Assembly: GCA_964526225.1 (NCBI GenBank) | Contig: CAZGLL010000001.1 | Coordinates: forward strand, 67,268-131,267 | DNA: 64,000 nucleotides | Reading direction: 5' to 3' | Source: DRYM01 sp964526225 | GTDB lineage: Archaea; Thermoproteota; Thermoprotei_A; EX4484-217-1 | Shown here: positions 42,726 through 51,777 of the stretch, piece by piece | Layout of the letters: each line of letters opens with the position of its first letter | How positions within the stretch are numbered: the stretch's first letter is position 1 | Notes under the pieces: model-generated | What the model saw: the letters and a program-made list of their open reading frames with translations, nothing else | The model's database searches: none | What the model was told of the DNA's origin: nothing | Made by a program: the position numbers and the translations under genes

Positions 42726-43010
42726 TTGATTGTTTTGAGAAAAAAGAATAGGAGAATAAGTCCATACAAAACCACCTATAACTTTAGCATATACCCTAAA
42801 ATAAGAGCCTCTTCGGACGATTGGTTAAGAAAAGGCGCAGAAATAACTGTTACAATAAAAGATGTTGATGATAAAGGCAATGGAGTAGCCCATGTTCATG
42901 GAGTAAAAATCATTGTACCTAAAACATCAATTGGAGACAAAGTAAAGGTTGTTGTGGAAAAGGTAAGAGGAGACATAGGCTACGCTAGAGTAATAGAATG
43001 GCTTAGCTAA
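42726..43010 (+). CDS. TRAM-domain RNA-binding protein
   Basis: A 94-residue protein with a C-terminal TRAM domain: LRKGAEITVTIKDVDDKGNG, then VPKTSIGDKVKVVVEKV and a terminal strand. TRAM proteins bind RNA, and free-standing ones act as cold-shock-like RNA chaperones in archaea. The N-terminal ~35 residues are basic and flexible. Start is TTG 42726 or 42735. The HAD gene starts one base after its stop. Confidence 0.85.
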   Translation: MIVLRKKNRRISPYKTTYNFSIYPKIRASSDDWLRKGAEITVTIKDVDDKGNGVAHVHGVKIIVPKTSIGDKVKVVVEKVRGDIGYARVIEWLS

Positions 43011-43011
43011 A

Positions 43012-43701
43012 ATGAGAAGAGGCTCTATAGAAGTAGTTTCATTCGACTTCGACGGAACATTAGTTAACACTTCAACAGCCATGGAAGAAGCTACGACAAT
43101 ACTAATTAGAAACATATCCTTAATTTCAGGGATTAACTATAGCCAACTTTACAGATCCTACACTTCAATTTCGGAGGAACTTTCGAAAAAAGGAAATTAT
43201 AGTAGACACGTGTGGATTAAGGAGACACTTAAACATTTTAACGTAATAGTAAGAAATAGTGAAATAACAAGGTTCGTAAAGGAATATTGGGAGTACATTA
43301 CTGAGAATTCTTCCCCATATGATGAAGTAATGGAAGTTTTAGCATACTTAAAAAAGAAGGGGTACGCTATAGCTATTTTAACAAATACCGATGGATTATA
43401 TGGTGTTAAAATGAAGAGAATTCTAAAAATTTTTCCCAAGAATCTTTTCGACTATATAGTTATAGCGGGTGAAGATACATCTAAACCCAAACCTCATGTC
43501 GAAGCCTTTTATAAGTTGACGAGAGAAGCAAACGTTTATCCGGAAAAAGTAATCCATGTAGGTGATGATTACTTAGCAGACATTGTAGGATGTTTCAAAG
43601 CAGGATTAAAATGTGTACTTGTGGATAGAGAGGATAAGATTCGGTCTTTCAAAAACACGGTTATTATTGGGGATTTGAAGAAGTTGTTAAAGTTCCTATA
43701 A
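43012..43701 (+). CDS. HAD superfamily hydrolase
   Basis: A 229-residue HAD phosphatase. Motif I is FDFDGTLV (nucleophile Asp in the first position of DFDGT), motif II is ILTNTDG, the lysine motif lies in SKPKPHVEAF, and motif III/IV is VGDDYLADIVG. The cap helices between about 20 and 90 resemble phosphoglycolate phosphatase-type enzymes. Substrate is unknown. It is translated directly behind the TRAM gene. Confidence 0.88.
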   Translation: MRRGSIEVVSFDFDGTLVNTSTAMEEATTILIRNISLISGINYSQLYRSYTSISEELSKKGNYSRHVWIKETLKHFNVIVRNSEITRFVKEYWEYITENSSPYDEVMEVLAYLKKKGYAIAILTNTDGLYGVKMKRILKIFPKNLFDYIVIAGEDTSKPKPHVEAFYKLTREANVYPEKVIHVGDDYLADIVGCFKAGLKCVLVDREDKIRSFKNTVIIGDLKKLLKFL

Positions 43702-43714
43702 GTATCGTTTTATC

Positions 43715-43957
43715 CTATTTACTTACCTCCTTAACTACAACCATGGTTACAGTTGATTTAACGGGCTTAATCTTTCTAATCTTATTGAAAACTATTGATC
43801 TAATATCATCTAAGCTTTCGCCCTCTATTAAAGCAACTACATCATATATTCCGTAAACTAAGTATGCTGACTTAACCTCAGGATACCTATTTAGTTCCGT
43901 TAGAACATCTTCCTCTGTTCCAGCTTCAGTACTGATTAGAACAATACCCTTAACCAT
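43715..43957 (-). CDS. Lrp/AsnC ligand-binding (RAM) domain protein
   Basis: An 80-residue stand-alone RAM domain without a DNA-binding head. The pattern KGIVLISTEAGTEEDVLTEL, then SAYLVYGIYDVVALIEG, then a helix and the strand TVTMVVVKE is typical. Such single-domain Lrp-like proteins form ring-shaped oligomers and bind amino acids. They may modulate full-length Lrp regulators. It converges with the HAD gene. Confidence 0.85.
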   Translation of the reverse strand: MVKGIVLISTEAGTEEDVLTELNRYPEVKSAYLVYGIYDVVALIEGESLDDIRSIVFNKIRKIKPVKSTVTMVVVKEVSK

Positions 43958-44104
43958 TGATTAATCCCCAGAATATATAGGATTGGTATTGTAGTTAAAC
44001 TTAACTTATTTAAAGACGTTTAAAATAGCTTTGATAAAAACGTAAAGGTTTAAGTATTTTGATATCTTACAGCATATTTGACTTAAAACACTGGTGAAAA
44101 ATTT

Positions 44105-45949
44105 ATGAGAATACTTGCAGTACATGCCGAGAGGTTTTCATTTGAAGTTAAGCAGAAAGCCGTAGATAAAGCTGAAAAAGTACCTAATGAAAAAAGAAAA
44201 TATTCTACTAAAAATGTGCTAGTTGTTTTCACAACAGTTGAGGAGGGCGATGATAAAAATGTTGAAGCTCTTACTGAAAATGCGGCCAAAGAAATAGCCG
44301 AAATAGTCGACAAGGTGAAAGCTAGCGAAGTAGTTGTTTATCCGTACGCACATTTGTCGAAGAATTTAGCGCCACCTAATGTTGCAATTAGCGTTTTAAA
44401 GGAATTAGAAGGAAGACTCAGGAAGAAAGGGTTAAAAGTTTTTAGAACACCTTTCGGATGGTATAAAGCATTCGAAATTAAATGTTTAGGTCACCCATTA
44501 TCTGAGCTTTCAAGAGAAATAAAACCAGAAAAGCCTGCCGAAGAGGTAAAGGAGGAACATGAATATGCGATATTAACACCTGATGGCAAACTTTACTCTC
44601 CTGAAGAATATGTTTTCGAGGATGAAAACTTCAAAATACTTGTTGAAAAAGAGGCTTTAAAGAAAGAACTTCCTGGAGGAAAACCGAAAATCCCGGAATA
44701 CTGTGCTAAATTCGCTATAGAATGGGAGCCTTATTCAGACCATGGACATATGAGATTTGGGCCTGAAGGAGCATTAATAATGGACTTATTAGCTGAATAC
44801 TCGTGGCAAGTTGTTAGAAGCCTAGGCATACCGGTGTTCTACGTTAAAGGAACAAACATGTTTAATCTGAAAATAGATGCTGTAATGGAGCATGCTAAAC
44901 TATTCGGATCAAGACTTTACAGCTTAAAAGTAGACAATAACCAGTTAATATTAAGGTTTGCTGCATGCCATCAACAATTCGCAATGCTTAAAGACTGGAT
45001 AATAAGCTACAAGAACCTACCTTTTGGAATGTTTGAGGTCGCAGATAGCTACAGACTTGAACAACCAGGGGAAATAACATTATGCTTTAGACTAAGGAAG
45101 TTCGTAATGCCAGACCTACACATAATAACCAAGGACCTTGAGGAAGCTAAGAAAATAACGTTTCTCGTACAGGAGAAAATATTTGAGGAAATAAGGAAAA
45201 TAGGTAGAGAATACTATGCAATCTACAATACTACGAAGAGTTTTCTGAAAGAACACTGGGATTATGTTCTGGAACTTGTTAGAAGAGAAGGAAAACCTGT
45301 TCTCCTAGTATTTTATCCTGAAGGAAAATACTATTGGGTGATAAATGTAGAATACATTATAATAGACCATTTAAAGAGACCTAGGGAAATAGGAACATTC
45401 CAAATAGATATAGGGAATGCTAAACGCTTCAACATAACGTACCGCGACGAGAAAGGGGAAATAAGATACCCTATGATAATACATACTGCAATAATAGGCT
45501 CTCTCGAAAGATATCTTTACGCAATATTCGATACCGCAGCTAAAGCAAGTGAAGAAGGTAAGAAACCTAGATTGCCAACATGGCTATCTCCCGTCCAAGT
45601 GAGGGTAATTCCGGTAAGTAAAGAATTCCTCAATAAAGCTATTGAAATAGCTAAGAAGATTGAGGAATCGCAAATACGTGTAGATGTAGATGATAGAGAT
45701 GAAACATTAGGGAGAAAAATAAGAGAAGCTGAAAAGAACTGGATACCTTACATAGTTGTAGTAGGTAAGAAGGAAGCAGAATCTAACATACTAACTGTAA
45801 GGATTAGAGGTGAAGAAAAGGAGAACATTAAGGAATTAACGCTTGAGGAACTAGTAAGAATAATTAAGAATGAAACAAAGGGTTACCCATGGAAACCTTT
45901 AACTATGCCGATGTTATTAAGTCAAAGACCTATATATAAGAGAGAGTGA
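44105..45949 (+). CDS. thrS: Threonyl-tRNA synthetase, archaeal type with N-terminal editing domain
   Basis: A 614-residue ThrRS. The first ~145 residues are the archaea-specific editing domain related to D-aminoacyl-tRNA deacylase (starts MRILAVHAERFSFEV), which removes Ser from tRNA(Thr). The catalytic core has the three zinc ligands (C in AACHQQF, H in MPDLHI, H in IIHTAIIGSLERYL), and class II motifs. The C-terminal anticodon-binding domain (PVQVRVIPVS) is intact. Editing and synthesis are in one chain here, unlike the split pairs in some crenarchaea. A TTTAAGTA promoter lies at 44049-44056 and GGTGA before the ATG. Confidence 0.96.
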   Translation: MRILAVHAERFSFEVKQKAVDKAEKVPNEKRKYSTKNVLVVFTTVEEGDDKNVEALTENAAKEIAEIVDKVKASEVVVYPYAHLSKNLAPPNVAISVLKELEGRLRKKGLKVFRTPFGWYKAFEIKCLGHPLSELSREIKPEKPAEEVKEEHEYAILTPDGKLYSPEEYVFEDENFKILVEKEALKKELPGGKPKIPEYCAKFAIEWEPYSDHGHMRFGPEGALIMDLLAEYSWQVVRSLGIPVFYVKGTNMFNLKIDAVMEHAKLFGSRLYSLKVDNNQLILRFAACHQQFAMLKDWIISYKNLPFGMFEVADSYRLEQPGEITLCFRLRKFVMPDLHIITKDLEEAKKITFLVQEKIFEEIRKIGREYYAIYNTTKSFLKEHWDYVLELVRREGKPVLLVFYPEGKYYWVINVEYIIIDHLKRPREIGTFQIDIGNAKRFNITYRDEKGEIRYPMIIHTAIIGSLERYLYAIFDTAAKASEEGKKPRLPTWLSPVQVRVIPVSKEFLNKAIEIAKKIEESQIRVDVDDRDETLGRKIREAEKNWIPYIVVVGKKEAESNILTVRIRGEEKENIKELTLEELVRIIKNETKGYPWKPLTMPMLLSQRPIYKRE

Positions 45950-45963
45950 AATAGTTTAAAACG

Positions 45964-46021
45964 TTAGTGATGAAGCTGTCGCTACTGAAAGAAAATGATG
46001 TAATGAACCTCCGCTGAAGCT
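45964..46021 (+). ncRNA. C/D box sRNA candidate, strong
   Basis: Box C GTGATGA (45967-45973), D' CTGA (45985-45988), C' ATGATGT (45995-46001, 6 of 7) and D CTGA (46014-46017). Span 51 bases. The guides are AGCTGTCGCTA before D' and AATGAACCTCCG before D, 11 and 12 bases, exactly the usual size. It lies 15 bases after the thrS stop and could be cut from the thrS transcript. Targets are not identified. Confidence 0.82.
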
Positions 46022-46049
46022 TTTAGGTAATTAATCATAAGGTGTTTTC

Positions 46050-47093
46050 TTGCACAAAATTACACAATCTTACATTCTTAAGGTGCTTAAAGAAGTTAGG
46101 GTTAAAAGCAAAATAGCCTCCAAACAATTACCTAAAATCGAAGACGTAGTTTATGATGACAATAATAATATCCTTTATATCATTGTTAGTGATAGACCTG
46201 ATAGGAGCGCATTAATAGGGTATGGAGGTTTAATAATTAAGGAAATAGGGAGAAAAATAAACGTTAATGAAATATCAGTTATTGCAAAAACAGATCTTCT
46301 CGTTAAAAGGAAGCGTATTAGCGAATCTATTATGAAAGCTAAAGCTATTATGAGAAGGAGGAACATTCCGCAAGACATTAAAGAATTTCTTGAAATACTC
46401 ATAGAACAACTTAAGCTGGAGAAGAAATTTCCTCCGAGAACAGTAATTAGAGAAGAAAAGGCAAAGAACATAAAAATTTTAGTTGCTTACTCTGGGGGAG
46501 TTGATAGTACTGCAACTCTTGTTTTGCTCAAGAACATGGGCTTTAATGTTAAAGCGGTAACTGTAGATCCGGGACCTTTCATTTTACCTAATTGGGTTAG
46601 GGATAATATTGCAAAGGCTGTTAAGTTGCTATCTGTTGAACATGAGTTTATAAAGCCTATAGTTGATTTTCATGAAATAATAGAATATGCTAAAGAAGGA
46701 ACCCATACGCCTTGTAGCCTATGTTACCCTGCGCTTGTAAATAGCATTTTTACGTATGCCGTAGAAAACATGTTTAGTATTGTTGCATTCGGAAACTTAA
46801 TATCTACATCGAAATATTCACTAGATTTCCCCTTGAGAGAAAAGTTTTTGCTTAGAATAAACTTGCCTGGAGCATTTGCTCTCACAAAGCATGATACTAA
46901 ACTGTTATCTAAAGGAATTGTTAATTGGAAGCCTTTGTATGGCTGTCCGCTACTTAGAAATTCTATGAAGAACCATAGATGGATGAGATATATAGCTATT
47001 GAAAGAATTCTTAGAGAAGTACGAGCGGGAATTTTAGAACCCATGGATGGGCTAAGATATATCAAGTCAATTTTAAAACTAGTAGGGAAATGA
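46050..47093 (+). CDS. KH-like/PP-loop ATPase, possible RNA thiolation enzyme
   Basis: A 347-residue protein. Residues about 45-90 look like a KH domain, with the GYGGLIIKEIG loop. The PP-loop SGGVDST is at 148-154, which binds ATP and adenylates a target. C222 and C225 (CSLC) with C299 (GCPLL) match the three-cysteine pattern of TtuA/TtcA-type tRNA thiolases that bind a [4Fe-4S] cluster. This group is known as uncharacterised PP-loop ATPases. TTG 46050 has AAGGTG upstream. A role in RNA sulfur modification is inferred. Confidence 0.75.
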   Translation: MHKITQSYILKVLKEVRVKSKIASKQLPKIEDVVYDDNNNILYIIVSDRPDRSALIGYGGLIIKEIGRKINVNEISVIAKTDLLVKRKRISESIMKAKAIMRRRNIPQDIKEFLEILIEQLKLEKKFPPRTVIREEKAKNIKILVAYSGGVDSTATLVLLKNMGFNVKAVTVDPGPFILPNWVRDNIAKAVKLLSVEHEFIKPIVDFHEIIEYAKEGTHTPCSLCYPALVNSIFTYAVENMFSIVAFGNLISTSKYSLDFPLREKFLLRINLPGAFALTKHDTKLLSKGIVNWKPLYGCPLLRNSMKNHRWMRYIAIERILREVRAGILEPMDGLRYIKSILKLVGK

Positions 47094-47107
47094 GAAGTTA
47101 AATGAAA

Positions 47108-48523
47108 CTATTTTAACGCTAAAACTACATCATAGCCTTTTTTCGTTAACTTATAAAGCTTCTTTTTACCAACCTTTCTACTTTCAACAAGACCTGCTCT
47201 TTCTAATTCCTCTAGGTGCTGATAGATTGCTTGTACGGAAACTGAGAGACCTAGAGTCTTCCATATTTTGTAACCATGTAGTTCTCCATGCTCCCTTAAA
47301 ACATTCAGTATTAGTGCTTTAGTGCTTAAACCCGCTAATCGTGAACTATATTTCCTTCTTGAAGGCTCCTTGCTGTACGTTAAAGGAGCCTTAAGCCCGG
47401 TAGCGGGGGCTAGAACAACTACGTTTTCGGACTTAGAGATATTCTCGGTTTTTCTAACGAAAACTGCCAAGCCAGCGAATGCTGCTGCCCCGGCTGGTTC
47501 TATAAATAAACCTTCGGATTTAGCAACAATACTTACATAGTTTAATGCTGACGTGTATGTTACCCTTACACCGTATGTGTTAGTATAATTTAGATACTGT
47601 AAAACATATTTGAGAAGAGGAGTTTTGCACACATCAAGCCCTGGAATGTGTTTCTTAACAATCGATGCTTCCTTCTCACATATTACATTGTCTTGCTTTA
47701 AGGAATCAACTATTGGTGAACATACGTTTGATTGAACAACTAATATTTTAGGCCTTCTTTTTAAAACACCTAAATTCACTAGCTCATCGAATCCGATAAG
47801 TGTTGAAAGTAACGTTAAACCCGAGCCCGCTGGCATTACGAGCCAATCTATTCTATTAAGTTGCATTACAAGTTCGTAAGCTATTGTCTTCAATCCCTCT
47901 ATTGATAACGTGTTTTCCTCAGCTGTAGCTTCATAAACGCCTTCGCTTAAAACCAACTCTTTAGCCTTAACTATGGCTTCGTCAATGATTTTGCCATACT
48001 CATATATTTCAGCACCAAATGCTTCCATTTGAAGTATTTTTCCGTAATCCGCATTTGACGGAACTACTGCAACACATTTCAGCCCAGCTTTTGCCGAGTA
48101 AGCCGATAATGACGCTCCTAGGTTTCCATCAGTTGCACAAACAAGCTTCTTTGCTCCAACGTGTTTCGCATGCGAAACTATGAGAGTAGCAACGCGGTCT
48201 CTGAAACTACCTGTAGGGTTTCTCGTTTCATCCTTAATAAAAACATTTTCAAGCTTTATTAACGAAGCATAATTCTTAGCTTCAATAAGTGGTGTAAATC
48301 CCTCATCTAGTGAAACAATATTTTCGCTAGGTATTTCAGGTAGGTAATTAGAGAACCTCCAGATACCTAGTTGCTTCGTAAGTTTAAACTCCTTTTGCCT
48401 AGGAATTTCTGCTCTCACAAGGCTACCACAGTATGTGCATCTAATGCTTGGTTTTACAAAAGCCCTACCGCATTTTGTACAGTAGAATTTTACGTTATTC
48501 TTTCTCTTTAATGAAGTCTTCAA
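47108..48523 (-). CDS. Threonine-synthase-like protein fused to a winged helix, PLP lysine replaced by arginine
   Basis: A 471-residue protein from TTG 48523, which follows GGAAGGAG; a longer frame starts at 48550. The N-terminal zinc-ribbon-like CxxC pairs (C15/C18, C29/C32) and the PLP fold II body (CATDGNLGASLSAY and PAGSGLTLLS) match ThrC. In NPTGSFRDRV the PLP lysine is Arg at 108 (codon AGA). The last ~75 residues are a PadR/MarR-like winged helix (GYKIWKTLGLSVSVQAIYQH then LEELERAGLVESRKVG). It is probably a regulator that has kept a ligand-binding fold. Genuine ThrC is at 25352. Confidence 0.88.
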   Translation of the reverse strand: MKTSLKRKNNVKFYCTKCGRAFVKPSIRCTYCGSLVRAEIPRQKEFKLTKQLGIWRFSNYLPEIPSENIVSLDEGFTPLIEAKNYASLIKLENVFIKDETRNPTGSFRDRVATLIVSHAKHVGAKKLVCATDGNLGASLSAYSAKAGLKCVAVVPSNADYGKILQMEAFGAEIYEYGKIIDEAIVKAKELVLSEGVYEATAEENTLSIEGLKTIAYELVMQLNRIDWLVMPAGSGLTLLSTLIGFDELVNLGVLKRRPKILVVQSNVCSPIVDSLKQDNVICEKEASIVKKHIPGLDVCKTPLLKYVLQYLNYTNTYGVRVTYTSALNYVSIVAKSEGLFIEPAGAAAFAGLAVFVRKTENISKSENVVVLAPATGLKAPLTYSKEPSRRKYSSRLAGLSTKALILNVLREHGELHGYKIWKTLGLSVSVQAIYQHLEELERAGLVESRKVGKKKLYKLTKKGYDVVLALK

Positions 48524-48866
48524 AACTAATCTCCTTCCCTCTCTTAACAATCTTTATCTTTAAAGGAAGTCTCACATTAAGGCCTAGTGCTAAAAATAGC
48601 TGATAAAGTTCATAAGCGTCAATTGATTTAACATTGTTTTCAACTACATATTTTGCTAAAGCCTCTATTACCTTATCGATTACCTGCGGAAATTGCTCTT
48701 CAGCCGCTTTTAGAACTTCTACTGCTTTTTCATCGCTTAAAACCGAAAGCACTATTTGTCTAGGATCTTTCTTCTCTTCTTCTCTAGGCTTTCCCTTAGA
48801 GAGCATTTTCTTTTGAAGCCTAAGCAGTTTTAACCTTATCTCCGGCGGTAAATCTTCAAACGTCAT
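48495..48866 (-). CDS. Small helical protein, PDCD5-like (weak)
   Basis: A 123-residue protein from ATG 48866, which follows GGGAGGG; a longer frame begins at 48890. It is helical with a charged linker (KPREEEKKDP) and a later block (FPQVIDKVIEALAKYVV) that vaguely recalls the archaeal PDCD5 DNA-binding family, as does the terminal KIKIVKRG. The resemblance is weak. It overlaps the start of the threonine-synthase-like gene by 29 bases, so the two are translationally coupled. Confidence 0.5.
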   Translation of the reverse strand: MTFEDLPPEIRLKLLRLQKKMLSKGKPREEEKKDPRQIVLSVLSDEKAVEVLKAAEEQFPQVIDKVIEALAKYVVENNVKSIDAYELYQLFLALGLNVRLPLKIKIVKRGKEISFEDFIKEKE

Positions 48867-48960
48867 TTGAGACCCTCCCGGGATTCTCATTTATTCTCAT
48901 ACTCTACTAAATACCTAACCGTTTTATAATGTAATGTATTAATCCTAAATATAGGTGTTG

Positions 48961-49296
48961 CCAGTGGTTTTGGGTGCCATAGCGTATGTTATGAATTTAG
49001 ATGATTTCGCGAAGATAACAAAAGGTGCTCAAAGGTTCTTCTGTATAAGAACGAAGGAAATGGTGAGAGAAGTAGGTTTACACCTAATATGCACCGCTAA
49101 GATCGACGATACCATATATGTTTACGAAGAACTCGACATTGTAGATAATCCCAAGGAGTATGAGGAACGTATTAAGTACTTTAAGAAAAAGGTCAAAGAG
49201 AAAATGCCCGATGCCGTAATGGGCTTCGTTGCTTTCGATGTTAGACAGCTTCAAGAAGCACTGAGTTTTGGAGAAAGCGTAGCGAGCCCCTTCTAA
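48961..49296 (+). CDS. Hypothetical protein upstream of mevalonate kinase
   Basis: A small alpha/beta protein (about 111 residues from GTG 48961, which follows AGGTG by six bases; TTG at 48955 also possible). It shows helix-strand alternation and no motif. It begins about 95 bases from the divergent PDCD5-like gene and ends 22 bases before the mevalonate kinase start. Function unknown; it may share the mvk promoter. Confidence 0.6.
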   Translation, partial: PVVLGAIAYVMNLDDFAKITKGAQRFFCIRTKEMVREVGLHLICTAKIDDTIYVYEELDIVDNPKEYEERIKYFKKKVKEKMPDAVMGFVAFDVRQLQEALSFGESVASPF

Positions 49297-49318
49297 CAGT
49301 ATTGAGGTAAGGTAGGAC

Positions 49319-50326
49319 ATGGTTGAAGTTACCGTTTCAGCTCCAGGGAAGGTAACTCTCTTTGGTGAACACGCAATAGTTTACGGTGAACCAGCAATAG
49401 TTACAGCTATTTCTAGAAGGCTATACGTTAAAGCTAAACCTAGAAACGATAAGAACCTTAAGATTTCAGCCATGGACCTAAAGATTCCTGGGGTAATTCT
49501 TACTTTTGTAAGCGACACAGAAGAGCTAATATTAGAAACGGATTATGGAAGAGTTGTTTCAGCAGTAAGCTATGTTAAAAAAGCCATCGAACTAACTGCA
49601 AACTACATCGGAGAATTTAGAGGGGTAGATATTGAAGTTCGCTCATCAATGCCCGTAGGTGCAGGCTTAGGCACAAGCGCTGCTGTTGCTGTAGCAACGG
49701 TAGCTGCATACGCTTACGCACTAGGTCATGAGCTTTCTAAGAAGGAAATAGCTAGGCTCGGACATAAAACAGAACTGGAGGTTCAAGGTGCTGCTAGCCC
49801 TATGGACACGTCTATAGCAACCTATGGCGGAACAATATATATTAAGCCGGAAAAATCGGAGCCTATAATTGAGCATTTAAACCTTACTGAAGAATACCCT
49901 TTAGTAATAGGTTATGTTGAAAGGAAAAGTACAACAAAGGAGTTAGTAGCCAAAGTTAGAAAGCTAAAGGAGAAAAAGCCGGAAATAATAATGCCAATAA
50001 TAAAGCTCATAGGGGTATTAACAGAGAATGCTAAAAAAGCTCTCAAAAGCGGAGACGTTGTTGAACTAGGTGAGCTAATGAATATAAACCATGGACTTCT
50101 AGATGCTCTTGGTGTTTCAACAAAAGAACTTAACGATTTAGTTTATGCAGCAAGACAAGCAGGAGCATTGGGTTCAAAACTTACTGGAGCTGGAGGAGGT
50201 GGTTGCATGATAGCTTTAGCTCCAGGAAGAGTCGCCGAAGTAAGTACAGCTATAGACATTTTAGGAGGCCAGCCTATGGATGCCCGAATGTCTGCCAAAG
50301 GGTTAACCGTTGAGGTAAAGAAATAA
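49319..50326 (+). CDS. mvk: Mevalonate kinase
   Basis: A GHMP kinase of 335 residues that phosphorylates mevalonate in archaeal isoprenoid lipid synthesis. The N-terminal SAPGKVTLFGEHAIVYG, the ATP-binding PVGAGLGTSAAV (112-123) and the C-terminal KLTGAGGGGCMIAL are all present. Length and order are normal. The ATG at 49319 is preceded by a GGTAGG-type site. Confidence 0.95.
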   Translation: MVEVTVSAPGKVTLFGEHAIVYGEPAIVTAISRRLYVKAKPRNDKNLKISAMDLKIPGVILTFVSDTEELILETDYGRVVSAVSYVKKAIELTANYIGEFRGVDIEVRSSMPVGAGLGTSAAVAVATVAAYAYALGHELSKKEIARLGHKTELEVQGAASPMDTSIATYGGTIYIKPEKSEPIIEHLNLTEEYPLVIGYVERKSTTKELVAKVRKLKEKKPEIIMPIIKLIGVLTENAKKALKSGDVVELGELMNINHGLLDALGVSTKELNDLVYAARQAGALGSKLTGAGGGGCMIALAPGRVAEVSTAIDILGGQPMDARMSAKGLTVEVKK

Positions 50327-50375
50327 TATGTAGAATGAATAGAAAATAATCACAGACGAAGTTAAGATCCGATGG

Positions 50376-51770
50376 ATGAAAGTTTTGATATCCAAAGAGA
50401 AAATCAAGAAAAAAATGAAGAAAGAACTACTACTGCTTATCCTAGCTATTTTACTCTTAATTGCAACAAGTTGGATAGCCTGGAACTACTATGATATAAG
50501 TGTGTTTCTCGAATGGGCTAAGATAGCAGAAAGTAAGAACGTACTAAGAATATATAGTGATGCAAGAAAAGCGGGGTATATGCCCTTAGCACCAATAGTT
50601 TTTGTAGCAACCTACATTATAGCAAAGGGGATTTTTGAAGTACTCGTACAAATAGCAACTATTGTAGGAGCGTATTATTTAGATTTTATGAAATTATTTA
50701 TGAGAATACCTCTTCTATTAACAATAGTTGCTACAGGGTTTCTACTATACAAGAAGGAGGGATGGAAAGTAGCTAAATGGTGGTTCTTTGGTATACCAGT
50801 GTGGATAGTGTATTTAGCCTACCAATTTGATCCGCTCATGGTATTCTTCATGGTCTGGGGAGCTTACCTTTTTGTAGAGAAGAAATATCGTGCTTCCGGA
50901 TTTCTGTGGGGAATTGGTACAGCCTTAAAATTTGTACCAATACTGTTTGTTCCATTAGCATTTAAAGTAATCCATAATAGGAGTACGTTCTTAAAATTTC
51001 TCTTATCATTTTCTATACCTGTCGTAGTAATATCCTTACCTTTCCTTCTATTTAACCCCGTCCTCATGGTTAAAAAGGTTCTTGAATTTCATGCTTCAAG
51101 ATATCCGCAAATGCTTTCAATATTTAATGTTCCCATGCTTTTAACGAACCATAAGTTTATGTTCTCAGATATCTTAAGTTGGATTTGGATACCTACATTT
51201 CTGATAGCATACGTCATGATACTAATTTCGATTAAGGTGTATGAAGGAGATAAGGATTCTCTCTTCGTTGCGTTTGCATTAATAACATTAGCGTTCATAA
51301 TATTCAATAAAGTGCAGAATCCGCAGTACATACTCTGGTCTTATCCGTTTCTAGTATATACGCTTAATAAAATAGGTGGTAGAAGGCTAAAGTACGCTTT
51401 ACTAATAGCTACTCTCTTAGGCTCAGTAATCTTCCCACTACTATACTATGTTCCTCCAGCTGTTTTAAATGAGCCTATTTTAATAGAAGAAGATATGAAG
51501 CTCTATAGTGCAAGAGATTTACTTATCAAATCCTTTGAGGGATCAGGTAAATTCATTATAGAAAAGTTTCTCGATTTAATGCACAAATATCTCTTAAACC
51601 TAAATATGCTTCTATATAACAATTTTAACATTTTAGGCGCCTTAGCAGTCTCGATATATAATATTTTACTATTACTGGTTTTCTCCAACTTAGTCAAGTT
51701 TAGATGTAATCTAAGCATTATCATAATTTTATTGAGGAAATTTGGAAAAAACTATGACTTGAGGTATTAA
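50376..51770 (+). CDS. Polytopic membrane glycosyltransferase-like protein (GT39/87 type)
   Basis: A 464-residue protein with about ten hydrophobic segments. The first extracellular loop has DISVFLEWAK and later YSDARKAGYMPL, resembling the acidic loop motif of dolichol-phosphate-dependent GT-C transferases (PIG-M, GT87). It would add a sugar from a lipid carrier on the outer face. It lies between mvk and glmS, close to sugar-nucleotide genes, in keeping with glycan synthesis. The start is ATG 50376. Confidence 0.75.
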   Translation: MKVLISKEKIKKKMKKELLLLILAILLLIATSWIAWNYYDISVFLEWAKIAESKNVLRIYSDARKAGYMPLAPIVFVATYIIAKGIFEVLVQIATIVGAYYLDFMKLFMRIPLLLTIVATGFLLYKKEGWKVAKWWFFGIPVWIVYLAYQFDPLMVFFMVWGAYLFVEKKYRASGFLWGIGTALKFVPILFVPLAFKVIHNRSTFLKFLLSFSIPVVVISLPFLLFNPVLMVKKVLEFHASRYPQMLSIFNVPMLLTNHKFMFSDILSWIWIPTFLIAYVMILISIKVYEGDKDSLFVAFALITLAFIIFNKVQNPQYILWSYPFLVYTLNKIGGRRLKYALLIATLLGSVIFPLLYYVPPAVLNEPILIEEDMKLYSARDLLIKSFEGSGKFIIEKFLDLMHKYLLNLNMLLYNNFNILGALAVSIYNILLLLVFSNLVKFRCNLSIIIILLRKFGKNYDLRY

Positions 51771-51777
51771 ATTAGAA

